DNA of 64,000 nucleotides, from assembly GCF_014279895.1 (NCBI RefSeq), contig NZ_CP047954.1:806001-870000 (forward strand), read 5' to 3'. Positions 53,346 to 60,897 of the stretch are shown here, in pieces. The notes below the pieces were generated by a model. The model saw only the letters and a program-made list of their open reading frames with translations. It was not told the DNA's origin and ran no database searches. The position numbers were made by a program, and so were the translations under genes. Within the stretch, counting starts at the first letter, position 1; each line of letters starts with the position of its first letter. This DNA comes from Synechococcus sp. M16.1. Its GTDB lineage: Bacteria > Cyanobacteriota > Cyanobacteriia > PCC-6307 > Cyanobiaceae.

Positions 53346-53784
53346 CGAAGCGTTTGTAAAGCCACCGCACCAATCCACCAATTACGGGCACTGGAGCAAA
53401 CGTGGGGCCGACGAAATCGAAATAATCGCGGTGGTCCCCGATCTTTCCATCTGGATTGAAGCGGAGCCGGGTCGCCCCGGGGTAGATGAACTCAATCCCT
53501 TTGATCTTGAGGCCCATGCGCCATTCAACAAAGGCTGTTTCACCGTTCACCACCACCGATTCCGTTTCCAGGAACACGTCATCACAGCGCTGCATCAGAC
53601 CATCCTGGGCAAGGATGTAGGCGTCAATGCCCTGCCGTTCCTGGGTTGGATCGGTGAAATGCACGTCACTGGCATAGACGGCTTTCCACTGCGCAGCTGT
53701 AGGGCCTGGCGTGCCGTAGGGCTTGGTGAACAGGGCACGAATCTGTTCTGCGTCCAGCGGAGGATGAAGCATGGGTGTTGTCAT
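53338..53784 (-). CDS. SnoaL/NTF2-like protein
   Basis: A 148-residue protein with the SnoaL pattern: IRALFTKPYG, WKAVYASDVHFTDPTQERQGIDAYI, VVVNGETAFVEWRMGLKIKG, and ATRLRFNPDGKIGDHRDYFD, the last segment carrying a DHRDY-type active-site or ligand-pocket signature. The function is unknown (isomerase, hydratase or ligand binding). Its ATG overlaps the stop of an upstream 33-residue exported-peptide gene (TGATG), so the two are coupled. Confidence 0.78.
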   Translation of the reverse strand: MTTPMLHPPLDAEQIRALFTKPYGTPGPTAAQWKAVYASDVHFTDPTQERQGIDAYILAQDGLMQRCDDVFLETESVVVNGETAFVEWRMGLKIKGIEFIYPGATRLRFNPDGKIGDHRDYFDFVGPTFAPVPVIGGLVRWLYKRFVA

Positions 53785-53885
53785 CAGAAGTCGGCGCCCA
53801 CCTGAGCTGTCATGGTCTCGGCCCAGCTCACGCTGGGAACCAGGCCGAGGCCGAGAAGTCCAGCGGTGGCGAGGAATCGATGCAT
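53784..53885 (-). CDS. Exported 33-residue peptide gene coupled to the SnoaL-like gene
   Basis: MHRFLATAGLLGLGLVPSVS then WAETMTAQVGADF: a clear signal peptide (cleavage near WA-E, about residue 22) and an 11-residue remainder. The stop TGA overlaps the ATG of the SnoaL-like gene. It could be a real micropeptide, a regulatory leader, or the stump of a larger exported protein. Confidence 0.5.
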   Translation of the reverse strand: MHRFLATAGLLGLGLVPSVSWAETMTAQVGADF

Positions 53886-53889
53886 GGCG

Positions 53890-54015
53890 TCAGTTGAAAA
53901 ACCCCTTGGACTGAAGCCAGAGGCCGATGGCGACCAGGGGTCCGAAGCCGGCGATCAACACGGTGATCTTGAGGCGCAGCGGCGACACCTGGGGTTTGGT
54001 CTCTCGAAGAGCCAT
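53890..54015 (-). CDS. Small single-span membrane protein
   Basis: 41 residues: basic N-terminus (MALRETKPQVSPLRLK) and one transmembrane helix (ITVLIAGFGPLVAIGLWL), ending QSKGFFN. It precedes the micropeptide gene by 4 bases on the same strand. It resembles the small thylakoid proteins of cyanobacteria in size and layout but matches no named photosystem subunit I know. Confidence 0.6.
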   Translation of the reverse strand: MALRETKPQVSPLRLKITVLIAGFGPLVAIGLWLQSKGFFN

Positions 54016-54067
54016 GGCAAGGCACGAAGGCAAGTGAACCTAAACGCTGTGCTGGGTTCGTGCCGGC

Positions 54068-54364
54068 TCAGAGCTCGTACTCCTCTTCAAACTGCTCAAT
54101 CAAGCCCTTGTAGAGCGCCAGAAGGCCCTCGGTTTCTTCGCAGAATCCGTCCGTTGTGTACTTCGCGATCAGATTCACCACGGCGCTGCGGATCTGCGTG
54201 AAGGCGCCGAGGTACTCACCCTGGATGTCTTCATCGCGGATGTCGTTGATCAGCGCGCCCACCAGCTCAATCTTGCGCTTGGCAGCGGCCATCTCCGCTT
54301 CCATCTCTTTGTTGAGCTTGCGGCGTTTCTTCGGCATCCCCTCAACCGGTTCAATCAGCGACAT
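54068..54364 (-). CDS. Unknown 98-residue protein
   Basis: A charged helical protein with a lysine-rich N-terminus (GMPKKRRKLNKEMEAEMAAAKRKIE), then INDIRDEDIQGEYLGAFTQIRSAVVNLI and an acidic end. I do not recognise the family. It is upstream of the small membrane proteins on the same strand and divergent from the gene at 54435 with a 70-base gap. Confidence 0.7.
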   Translation of the reverse strand: MSLIEPVEGMPKKRRKLNKEMEAEMAAAKRKIELVGALINDIRDEDIQGEYLGAFTQIRSAVVNLIAKYTTDGFCEETEGLLALYKGLIEQFEEEYEL

Positions 54365-54434
54365 TACGGGAGCCGCAGGCCTTCCTCGTTCGAGCGACTT
54401 CCCTTAGCGTCGGGTTCGCTCGACCCTTGGCCTT

Positions 54435-54665
54435 GTGAATCGGACCTTCCGCGGTGTTGCCTACGTGTCCGTCTGGGTGGTGATCTGGGGAACGGTGGCG
54501 TCCTTGATGGACTGGATGCTGCTGACAGGTGAGGTTTACGAAACGGCCAGCTCTGGTCAGGCGGTGACGTTTATCGCCTACGGGGCCGCAACAGTGGTGT
54601 TGGCCACGCGTTTTTCGGGGCGTTTCCTTGCAGATGCCGATTCAGAGGCTGCGGATCAGGAGTGA
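54435..54665 (+). CDS. Small membrane protein
   Basis: 76 residues from GTG 54435 with two hydrophobic segments (YVSVWVVIWGTVASLMDWML and FIAYGAATVVLATRF) and an acidic tail (DADSEAADQE). Unknown function. It is convergent with the TauE-like gene, overlapping by 24 bases. Confidence 0.65.
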   Translation: MNRTFRGVAYVSVWVVIWGTVASLMDWMLLTGEVYETASSGQAVTFIAYGAATVVLATRFSGRFLADADSEAADQE

Positions 54666-55412
54666 TCCTCCCATCAGCAGCGCCAAGATCTCGAACGCTT
54701 TTTTGACCAGGCGGCTTCCTTTCACCAGGGAATAGTGGGCCCCCAGGAAGCCTCCGATCAGTGAACCCAGCACCAGCGGTGGAAGCCAGTCCCAACGGAT
54801 TTCGCCGCTCAAACCCAGCACCAGCGCCCCGGTGCCATTCCACCCCAGGCCCACCAGCACCAGGGTGTGAGCAACGGCTCTGGCGTAGCTCAGCCCAAAC
54901 CAGCGCACCAGCCACAGGGTGACGAACAACCCCGTGCCTGAGGTGAGGGAACCGTTGAGAACGCCAATGATGAACAGCCCGCAACTGCCAAGCCCAACGG
55001 TGCGGGCTGTTAGCGGGTAGGGCTGGTCTGTCGTCCCCAGATCCGGTTTCCGAGCCGAATAAACCCCCAGCCCAAGGGTCAGCAGCCCAAGGCTCGCTGT
55101 GGCCACTTGATCGGGCAGCGCAAGAACCATGCTGGCTCCCACAAACACACCTGGAAGACCGGCCGCCAACACCAGCGCTGAGCGTTTCAGATCAAGACTG
55201 CTGGCACGCCAATGACGCCCACTCGCTCCCAGCCCCAGCGCAACACTGGCCACCTTGTGGGTGGCCAATGCCATGGAGAAAGGAAGGCCCAGAAGGATGA
55301 GGGCGGGCAGTTGCACCAGTCCTGCTCCCCCTCCCGCCAGAGCCGAGAGGGCATTGGCGCCAATGGCGATGCCCAGCAGGGCGATTTGCATCAGCAGTTC
55401 GGACACACTCAA
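54642..55412 (-). CDS. TSUP-family (TauE/SafE) anion permease
   Basis: A 256-residue membrane protein with about eight transmembrane segments in two repeats: ANALSALAGGGAGLVQLPALILLG near the start and GVLNGSLTSGTGLFVTLWLVR in the middle, the usual TauE/SafE repeat signatures. The family exports or imports sulfite, sulfoacetate or related anions. The start is TTG 55412 (or GTG 55406); it overlaps the upstream gene by 4 bases. Confidence 0.87.
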   Translation of the reverse strand: MSVSELLMQIALLGIAIGANALSALAGGGAGLVQLPALILLGLPFSMALATHKVASVALGLGASGRHWRASSLDLKRSALVLAAGLPGVFVGASMVLALPDQVATASLGLLTLGLGVYSARKPDLGTTDQPYPLTARTVGLGSCGLFIIGVLNGSLTSGTGLFVTLWLVRWFGLSYARAVAHTLVLVGLGWNGTGALVLGLSGEIRWDWLPPLVLGSLIGGFLGAHYSLVKGSRLVKKAFEILALLMGGSLLIRSL

Positions 55413-55906
55413 TCTCGTGTCAGGAAGGCGATGGGAACTGAAAAAGTGATGATGCGGTGGGGATCCCCCGGAAGAATGGCAACGCAGGCCACTTCACGAT
55501 CAGCGTGAGCCTCGCGGGACTGCACCACAAAGGCTGTGGCGTCTTCGATGCTCCACATCGGGGCATCACCACAACGGCGTTCATCCCTGTAGGCCTGCCA
55601 GACCTCGCAGAACGCCTCCCCATCCTCACCACTCTTCATTTCCGTCAGCGCCTGTTCCAGGCCCACGTCTTCGAACCGTTCGAACAGGCGCACCATCAAC
55701 GGGTGGGCAATGGTGGATGAGGCCTTCAGGGTTGAGTTGATCGTGCCGATGGCACTCACCATCAGCTTTGGTTTGGAGCGTCGTGCATCGATCACTCCCA
55801 CAGGCAGATTGAGATCCCAGCTTGGGTGTCCGCTGACGGCACAGGCCAGATCGAACAGCCCCAAGCTGCATTGCTTGATCAGGCTCTGAATGGTCTCTCG
55901 ATCCAT
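55409..55906 (-). CDS. Unknown 165-residue protein
   Basis: A soluble protein starting MDRETIQSLIKQCSLGLFDL, with VGVIDARRSKPKLMVSAIGTIN, and a C-terminal REVACVAILPGDPHRIITF. The family is not recognised. It is coupled (4-base overlap) to the TauE/SafE gene and divergent from the small protein at 55972. Confidence 0.65.
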   Translation of the reverse strand: MDRETIQSLIKQCSLGLFDLACAVSGHPSWDLNLPVGVIDARRSKPKLMVSAIGTINSTLKASSTIAHPLMVRLFERFEDVGLEQALTEMKSGEDGEAFCEVWQAYRDERRCGDAPMWSIEDATAFVVQSREAHADREVACVAILPGDPHRIITFSVPIAFLTRD

Positions 55907-55971
55907 AGCTCAGTTCCGCGTGGCCCGATTCACCGTTTGCGTTCCAGTGTTGCCAGGATGGCCGTCGGTTG

Positions 55972-56154
55972 ATGCCGCTGTGGATGTCCCTGGTTCAGAT
56001 CTACCTTGATGCCGTCACCCACCAGGTGATCACCAGTGAAGAGCTTGCCTATGTGGCCGGCCATCAGGAGCAATTTGATCGAACCGAACGGAAACTCACT
56101 GCACGGCTTGAACAGTTGATTGGCGCAGGGAATATCAGTGTTGGAACGCGTTGA
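55972..56154 (+). CDS. Small protein, paralogue of the gene at 52556
   Basis: About 60 residues: MPLWMSLVQIYLDAVTHQVI then TSEELAYVAGHQEQFDRTERKLTARLEQLIGAGNIS. The C-terminal two thirds align well with the product of 52556-52738. ATG 55972 or 55984. Unknown function. Confidence 0.68.
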   Translation: MPLWMSLVQIYLDAVTHQVITSEELAYVAGHQEQFDRTERKLTARLEQLIGAGNISVGTR

Positions 56155-56301
56155 TTATCCGAACAAAAAGCGTTGAAGCCGTTTCAGGAATTGCCGCAGG
56201 GGCTTTTTGTCACGGCTAAAAATCTGCCGCTCATCTGACAGCATCGCGCGACTCACCCGATCTGCGCTTCTGATAGGCGGGAAAGGCTGTCCCGTCAACC
56301 T

Positions 56302-56460
56302 TCACGGCAGGGCAACCACCCCAGACCAACTCTGCAGAACGTCAGGTGCGCCTTGGGTCAGGGCGGCAACAGCAGTGGCTGAGCCAATTCCGATTCCCAC
56401 CACAACGCCTACGGCGAAGACAAGCAGCCCCGTCAGAACGCTGCGTTCGGAAAATTGCAT
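56302..56460 (-). CDS. Small single-span membrane protein
   Basis: 52 residues with one hydrophobic helix (VLTGLLVFAVGVVVGIGIGSATAVAALTQ) and an end DVLQSWSGVVALP. ATG 56460 is chosen; a longer GTG form (56523) adds a basic leader. The small-xxx-small glycine pattern suits helix packing in the membrane. The role is unknown. Confidence 0.55.
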   Translation of the reverse strand: MQFSERSVLTGLLVFAVGVVVGIGIGSATAVAALTQGAPDVLQSWSGVVALP

Positions 56461-56632
56461 CCACTCAACATCAGCCAACCCGACTTTCCTGCGGCCATCG
56501 TCCAATGGCCACTGTGGTGTCACAGGACGTGATGGGGCCCGGAGCGGATCTGGTGTGTGGTTTCGGCCACAAAGGTAGATCTACCGACTGATCGATCGGG
56601 GTGGTCTTCGCTAACAACCGAATGTCAGCCAG

Positions 56633-56866
56633 ATGACAGTTTCAGTCATGAAAACGATTGACGAGCACATTCAGAAGGACCAGGAGGAGTTCCTTAAGGC
56701 CCTTTCTGAGCACAACGAAGGCAAGGTGCGTCATCTCACGGAGGAGCTGCAGTGGCTGTTGGATCACAAGAAGGAATTTCCTGATGATCCCCATGACCCC
56801 TCACCCCTTGAGCTGTTCTGCGAGCAGAACCCCGATGAGCCCGAGTGCCTGGTCTACGACGACTGA
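56633..56866 (+). CDS. CP12-like protein keeping only the C-terminal cysteine pair
   Basis: A 77-residue protein. The end, LFCEQNPDEPECLVYDD, is the C-terminal CP12 module with Cys63 and Cys72 eight residues apart, which in CP12 binds glyceraldehyde-3-phosphate dehydrogenase under oxidising conditions. The central helix (HLTEELQWLLDH) may correspond to the AWD_VEEL helix, but the N-terminal cysteine pair of classic CP12 is absent. It should regulate the Calvin cycle through GAPDH only, or act as a competitor. ATG 56648 is an alternative start. It is monocistronic. Confidence 0.78.
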   Translation: MTVSVMKTIDEHIQKDQEEFLKALSEHNEGKVRHLTEELQWLLDHKKEFPDDPHDPSPLELFCEQNPDEPECLVYDD

Positions 56867-56945
56867 GTAGAAGTACTCATTCCTTGCTCCGCCCTGGCGC
56901 GAAGCCGCGTTGCTACACGCAACTTATTTAAGTTGTGTGTAGTCG

Positions 56946-57461
56946 ATGCGTTCTGTGGTGATTCGCGCCATTCTGACCCGCCCCATTGCTGGCGATCTCG
57001 GTCTGCTCCTGCTTCGGGTGTTCACCGGCGCGCTGCTGATTCACCACGGTTACGAAAAGCTCGCCAATATCGAGAACTTTGCGGATGCATTTGTTCGCCC
57101 TCTGCATCTGCCCTTCCCGATCCTTCTCTCCTACGTCGCAGCGTTCTCGGAGGTGATCGGCAGCTGGCTGTTGATCACTGGCTTGCTGACGCGGATGGGA
57201 GCCTTGGCAGTCGCCGGGACCATCTCCGTCGCCATCTATCACGCCATCGTCACAGCGGGCTTCAACATCTATCTGCTGGAGCTTCTTGGCCTTTATTTCG
57301 CGGCTGCCGTGGCCGTTCTCGCCTGTGGACCAGGCGTCTTTTCGATTGACGAGCTCATCGCCCGTCGCCTTGAGCCCGACATGCAGTTTTCCGCTGCGGA
57401 AGACACGGATTTCGCCGCTGGCGAAGCCGCTGTTCTGGAAGAAGCCGTGGCCAGCCGCTGA
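56946..57461 (+). CDS. DoxX-family membrane protein
   Basis: A 171-residue protein with four transmembrane segments and the DoxX pattern: GLLLLRVFTGALLIHHGYEKL, PLHLPFPILLSYVAAFSEVIGSWLLITGLLTRMGAL, YLLELLGLYFAAAVAVL, then an acidic C-terminal tail (SAAEDTDFAAGEAAVLEEA). DoxX proteins are linked to quinone or thiol redox processes. It ends at a strong terminator. Confidence 0.85.
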   Translation: MRSVVIRAILTRPIAGDLGLLLLRVFTGALLIHHGYEKLANIENFADAFVRPLHLPFPILLSYVAAFSEVIGSWLLITGLLTRMGALAVAGTISVAIYHAIVTAGFNIYLLELLGLYFAAAVAVLACGPGVFSIDELIARRLEPDMQFSAAEDTDFAAGEAAVLEEAVASR

Positions 57462-57479
57462 ACACCAGCGTGATCAGGT

Positions 57480-57510
57480 AAAAAAGCCCCGCCATCGCGG
57501 GGCTTTTTTG
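57480..57510 (+). terminator. Terminator after doxX (bidirectional in form)
   Basis: AAAAAGCCCCGC then CATC then GCGGGGCTTTTTT: a 12-bp stem flanked by A and T runs, able to work on both strands. Confidence 0.92.
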
Positions 57511-57569
57511 ATGGCTGGCGACGGTATGGGTGAAAGACGCGTCAGAATCATCGAAGTTGGATCAACGCG

Positions 57570-57725
57570 ATGAAAGAGGTCAGCCTGCTCGAGATGATTG
57601 GCCGTTCTCTGGCAAAGGTTGCAGCAGGGGCTGGTGTTGCAGCAGTGCTGATTTGGCTCACCTACGTGATGCTTGATGTTGGTCATATGCAGTCGGGCTT
57701 CACCCTGCCCCAATCCAGTTACTGA
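57570..57725 (+). CDS. Small membrane protein
   Basis: 51 residues starting MKEVSLLEMIGRSLAKVAAG, with a transmembrane helix VAAGAGVAAVLIWLTYVML and a soluble C-terminus. First of three small membrane-protein genes in a row with 6 and 3 base gaps. Unknown function. Confidence 0.6.
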   Translation: MKEVSLLEMIGRSLAKVAAGAGVAAVLIWLTYVMLDVGHMQSGFTLPQSSY

Positions 57726-57731
57726 ACTCAG

Positions 57732-57917
57732 ATGCAATGGAATGATCTTGAATCTCCGGTTCTGATCATTGCTTCGCTGTTGATTGTTCTGCAGGTTTGT
57801 TGGATTGGAGCTGTGCTTCGGCGCAACCAACGCAGGCGCTTGGGGGAACCCCTCAGTCCCACAGCATTTCAACGTGAACTCCAGCGGATTTTCTCAAGAG
57901 CGAACGGACTGTCCTGA
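57732..57917 (+). CDS. Small membrane protein
   Basis: 61 residues: one N-terminal transmembrane helix (VLIIASLLIVLQVCWIGAVL) then a basic, helical tail (RRNQRRRLGEPLSP...AFQRELQRIFS). It is the middle gene of the 57570-58217 cluster. Unknown function. Confidence 0.65.
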   Translation: MQWNDLESPVLIIASLLIVLQVCWIGAVLRRNQRRRLGEPLSPTAFQRELQRIFSRANGLS

Positions 57918-57920
57918 GCC

Positions 57921-58217
57921 ATGAAGCAACTTCCAGGTCGACAGAGCAGAACCCTGCCGCGATGGCTGAAGACGGTCATGGCAGGTGCAATCACCGTGAT
58001 TGCCACCATTTGGCTGGTGTCGTTGCTCCCCTTTCTGCTTCTCGCAGCCTTGGTGCTTTCAATCGCGCTCATCCCAATCACCCGTCGGCTGCGACGGGAG
58101 ATGGAAGAGGCTGGATTCAGTGTTGATGAACCCAGGTCGAATGTTCAGCGCCCTGATCTCAACATCACCCCCTGGCACCGACAGATTCGCAATCTCTGGA
58201 GAGACTTCAGCTCTTGA
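57921..58217 (+). CDS. Small membrane protein
   Basis: 98 residues with two hydrophobic stretches joined into one long hydrophobic region (TVMAGAITVIATIWLVSLLP, FLLLAALVLSIALIP), a basic N-terminus and a charged C-terminus. Last gene of the three-gene cluster. Overlaps the convergent gene by 11 bases. Unknown function. Confidence 0.65.
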   Translation: MKQLPGRQSRTLPRWLKTVMAGAITVIATIWLVSLLPFLLLAALVLSIALIPITRRLRREMEEAGFSVDEPRSNVQRPDLNITPWHRQIRNLWRDFSS

Positions 58218-58863
58218 ACAGGTCGTTAGCCATTGAGCGATAACGACCAAGAGAACTGCCTGCGCGACGAGACTTTGTGGGCACTCTTTGTCCCGGCAAC
58301 AGGTTCAACGGAGCGAAATTCACCAACGTCAGCTCTGGGCGCTGCTGCTGTTCGGCTTCCAGCAATTCGGCAATGGCTTCTGCTGTGGTTTGTGCGGGAG
58401 CTGCGCTCTCCGAAACAGCTTCGGTGGTCTCCACCGGCTCGGTCTTGAGAGATGTTTTGGCCTTGGAGGTGCCGAGGGGCCACAGAAAAACCAGACTCAG
58501 CAAAAGAGCAACGGTGGCCGTGAGGGTGCCGGTGAGTCCAAAGGCCAAACCCTGAAAATTCCACAGCAACCCGGAACCCGCCATGCCGAAGGTGCCGAGG
58601 ATTGCCAGCATCAGGCCGAGGAAGGATGCTTGTGGTGCCTTGAATTTGAGCGGCTGGCTGGCTTCAGGGACTTCAACGGGTGAAAGTCGTGGTTCAGGCC
58701 GAAGCAGAACAAAGCTGATTCCCAGCAGAACCAATGCTGTAACCGTGCTGCCAAGCCCCAGAGTGCGGCCCTGAAAATTCCAAAGCAAACCACCGCCGGC
58801 AAGACCTGAAACTCCGAGGGTTGCCAATGCAAGTCCGCTCAAAAAAGGAAGACGATTGCGCAT
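58207..58863 (-). CDS. Membrane protein with an internal duplication
   Basis: A 218-residue protein with four transmembrane segments in two similar halves: LATLGVSGLAGGGLLWNFQG (about 13-32) and LAILGTFGMAGSGLLWNFQG (about 86-105), each followed by a second helix ending in LLRP or LWP. The soluble C-terminus is acidic (VETTEAVSESAAPAQTTAEA) then basic. No family name is recognised. Confidence 0.72.
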   Translation of the reverse strand: MRNRLPFLSGLALATLGVSGLAGGGLLWNFQGRTLGLGSTVTALVLLGISFVLLRPEPRLSPVEVPEASQPLKFKAPQASFLGLMLAILGTFGMAGSGLLWNFQGLAFGLTGTLTATVALLLSLVFLWPLGTSKAKTSLKTEPVETTEAVSESAAPAQTTAEAIAELLEAEQQQRPELTLVNFAPLNLLPGQRVPTKSRRAGSSLGRYRSMANDLFKS

Positions 58864-58866
58864 GGC

Positions 58867-58992
58867 TCAGTTGCTCCGGTTTTGCATGGCGGCGTAAGCA
58901 ACGGCTCCGCCAGTGATCACAGTGAGGAGGCCTGTGGTGAGTAAGAAGCTCACCAACATGGCGAATCCAAGAACAGATCCCAGGAGGGACAT
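58867..58992 (-). CDS. Small single-span membrane protein
   Basis: 41 residues: MSLLGSVLGFAMLVSFLLTT then GLLTVITGGAVAYAAMQNRSN. ATG 58992 is chosen; a longer frame to 59106 exists. It is 3 bases upstream of the duplicated membrane protein on the same strand, so they probably share a transcript. Unknown function. Confidence 0.55.
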   Translation of the reverse strand: MSLLGSVLGFAMLVSFLLTTGLLTVITGGAVAYAAMQNRSN

Positions 58993-59194
58993 CTTGATTC
59001 GCAGCAATTTCGACTTCATCAACAACACCAACAGCAAGACCACGGTGGTCTTCAAGCCAGCGATTTTTGCCGCACTGATCGGGCAAAAAGGATTGATCAA
59101 CACCATTGGCTGGTCTTGGTCTTATTAAGCATTTATGAAGTCTGGCGAAAACCAGAGCGCACCGTGAAAAGAGAACCGTGAAGAGGGCGACGGA

Positions 59195-59228
59195 TGGGCA
59201 CAAAAAAACGGGCCCGAGGGCCCGTTTG
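59195..59228 (-). terminator. rpsU terminator
   Basis: ACGGGCCC at 59208-59215 pairs with GGGCCCGT at 59218-59225; on the minus strand the stem is followed by TTTTTTTG (59201-59207). Confidence 0.9.
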
Positions 59229-59249
59229 CAGCTGACGTGTCGTGCGAGC

Positions 59250-59426
59250 TCAGCGACGACGGTTGCGTGAACGCTGCTTCAGCTTGCCCTTGTATTTCTC
59301 AACGGGGGTCTCGTGGTGACGGATCCGACGCAGATCAGAAAAGATGCCGGCTTTGGCGACGGAGCGCTTGAAGCGACGCAACGCGGATTCAATACCTTCG
59401 TTTTCGCCGACTGTGACCTGACTCAT
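59250..59426 (-). CDS. rpsU: 30S ribosomal protein S21
   Basis: A 58-residue protein: [20 protein letters not shown] then [28 protein letters not shown] and an Arg-rich end. It has the usual size and signature of bS21 and binds the small subunit near the 3' end of 16S rRNA. ATG 59426; a clear terminator follows. Confidence 0.95.
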   Translation of the reverse strand: MSQVTVGENEGIESALRRFKRSVAKAGIFSDLRRIRHHETPVEKYKGKLKQRSRNRRR

Positions 59427-59765
59427 CCGTTCCCCGAAAGAGAGCAATAAACAACAACTTTACCAGCCGCCCTCTACCCCATCCCCCACAACCTGCCCGG
59501 GGTGGGATGGGTCTCTTGCATGACGCTTGTTGAAGAGATCGTGGCGCGTCCCGGCTTCTGCTTTGGGATGGGTCCATCACTCCGGCAGGCCCCTGTCTTG
59601 ACCCTCACGCACTGCCCCTTGTGCATTGGTCTGGCTGTTCTTTCGGCCGTTCGATTCATGGCCCACTGCGTGATGGCCGTTCAGCTCGAACGCAGCACGG
59701 CAGGGGAGTCAACCCATCCCGCAATGCTGCTGGGCACTCTGTTTGAGCTCTAAGGCAGTTCCGCC
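59427..59765. other. Gap between rpsU and the next gene, possible small gene inside
   Basis: About 340 bases. A plus-strand frame from ATG 59520 to 59753 (77 residues, MTLVEEIVARPGFCFGMGPS... ending MLLGTLFEL) has plausible codon use in its last third and two cysteines in LTLTHCPLCIGL, but no recognisable family and no supporting start signal. I would treat it as doubtful. Confidence 0.3.
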
Positions 59766-60083
59766 TCAGGGATCCCTTGGATCAACCAGCTGCAGATAGG
59801 CCGTGTCCGCGTTCTGCAGGGCTACATCATCGTGATGAGCGTCAACGCTGTAGATGAGGTGAAGCAGGCGGCCGCGATCCATGCCACGGTCGGCCACGTC
59901 TTTCCAGAGGCGTGAACTGAGCTCCGCATCACGCCATTTGAGCTGGGCATCGACCAGCGCCCGCGTCATCGCGATGTAGCTCTGCCGGTCGTTGCGCAAC
60001 CGGTCTTCGGAGAAGCTGTGTTGAGTTGCCGGCTTGAGCAGATTGCGAATCGTCTGTGAGGCCGCCTTCAGCACCTTTGGCAT
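59766..60083 (-). CDS. Unknown 105-residue protein
   Basis: A basic, helical protein starting MPKVLKAASQTIRNLLKPAT, with RALVDAQLKWRDAELSSRLWKD and an acidic end. I do not recognise the family. A 170-base gap before the small genes at 60255 should hold its promoter. Confidence 0.6.
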   Translation of the reverse strand: MPKVLKAASQTIRNLLKPATQHSFSEDRLRNDRQSYIAMTRALVDAQLKWRDAELSSRLWKDVADRGMDRGRLLHLIYSVDAHHDDVALQNADTAYLQLVDPRDP

Positions 60084-60254
60084 CGTCGTTGTCCGACTCA
60101 GTTCAGTCTGATTCGGACGTCTGGGCCGACAACGGAGTGAAATGCCTATGCCTGGATCAGAAATGAGTATTTGAACTCACTTCTGTGGGACGGTAGTGCT
60201 GATGACTTTTTGTAAAGTCAAACCCGTTAGGTTCAGTTAGCTATTCGTAAGCCC

Positions 60255-60353
60255 GTGGAAATACTTGTGATGGCGGCCGTATTTGTGCCTTTTTCTGCCC
60301 TCGTGATGAATGCATTCTCCGGTGATTCAGAAGACGATTTCGATTTCCTCTGA
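60255..60353 (+). CDS. Very small membrane peptide
   Basis: 32 residues from GTG: VEILVMAAVFVPFSALVMNA then FSGDSEDDFDFL. One hydrophobic helix with an acidic tail. The next gene's ATG follows directly after its TGA, so they form a two-gene unit. Small size makes the call tentative. Confidence 0.4.
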   Translation: MEILVMAAVFVPFSALVMNAFSGDSEDDFDFL

Positions 60354-60476
60354 ATGGAAGCCAAGCTCCTGGCGATGATGGCCTTTGGTGCCGCTGTTAT
60401 GACCCTTTGGGCTTGGTTGATGGCGAATTTGCCGCGGATGGAGTCTGACCGGAACAAGCCTGACAACCGCCGTTGA
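60354..60476 (+). CDS. Very small membrane peptide
   Basis: 40 residues: MEAKLLAMMAFGAAVMTLWA then WLMANLPRMESDRNKPDNRR. One hydrophobic helix with a polar, charged tail. Its 3' 80 bases overlap the convergent zinc-finger-like gene. Tentative. Confidence 0.4.
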   Translation: MEAKLLAMMAFGAAVMTLWAWLMANLPRMESDRNKPDNRR

Positions 60477-60894
60477 TGCGGTAGGGCGCGAGGTGTCCAC
60501 GCAGGCAAATTGTGCCGCGGAAGAAGAGTTTTCGTCCCAGTTCTCGCGCGTGGGCATCTGTGAGCGGCAGGGAAAGCCAGCGATCAGGTACTCGACCCTT
60601 TAGCTGTGATCTGGCTTCCAGCGCTGCTTGGCGGCGTTGTTTTTCTTCTCGATCGTTTTTGCGATAAACCCCTTCAATTTGAAGTTCGCGGGAACAGGTT
60701 TCACAGGCATTCACGGTGGGCTTGCGGCGAGCCGTGTTCAGCGACAACTTGTCGCTGGGCACTTCCCGCTCGGCCCCGCAGCTGCAGCGGCACCACCAAA
60801 AAGCGTTTCCTGCTTTGGTTCGCCGTTCGGATGCGCGCACCACGGTGAGTTTGCCGTAAACCTCGCCAATGCGGTTGCGTGGACTGGAGGGCAT
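60397..60894 (-). CDS. Zinc-ribbon-like protein, mobile-element type
   Basis: A 165-residue protein with cysteine pairs: CRCSCGAE (residues ~35-42), ACETCSRELQ (~68), then a C-terminal ICLRGHLAPYRINGGCQACSG. The N-terminal GKLTVVRASERRTKAGNAFWWCRCSCG pattern is typical of small proteins next to HNH endonucleases in phages and mobile DNA, but no HNH catalytic motif is present here. It lies 3 bases after the DUF2130 gene on the same strand. Confidence 0.65.
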   Translation of the reverse strand: MPSSPRNRIGEVYGKLTVVRASERRTKAGNAFWWCRCSCGAEREVPSDKLSLNTARRKPTVNACETCSRELQIEGVYRKNDREEKQRRQAALEARSQLKGRVPDRWLSLPLTDAHARELGRKLFFRGTICLRGHLAPYRINGGCQACSGQTPSAANSPSTKPKGS

Positions 60895-60897
60895 GGC

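Noticed and set aside
60397-60894. HNH homing endonuclease
   Set aside because: The cysteine pairs and N-terminal style are similar, but I see no His-Asn-His catalytic motif.
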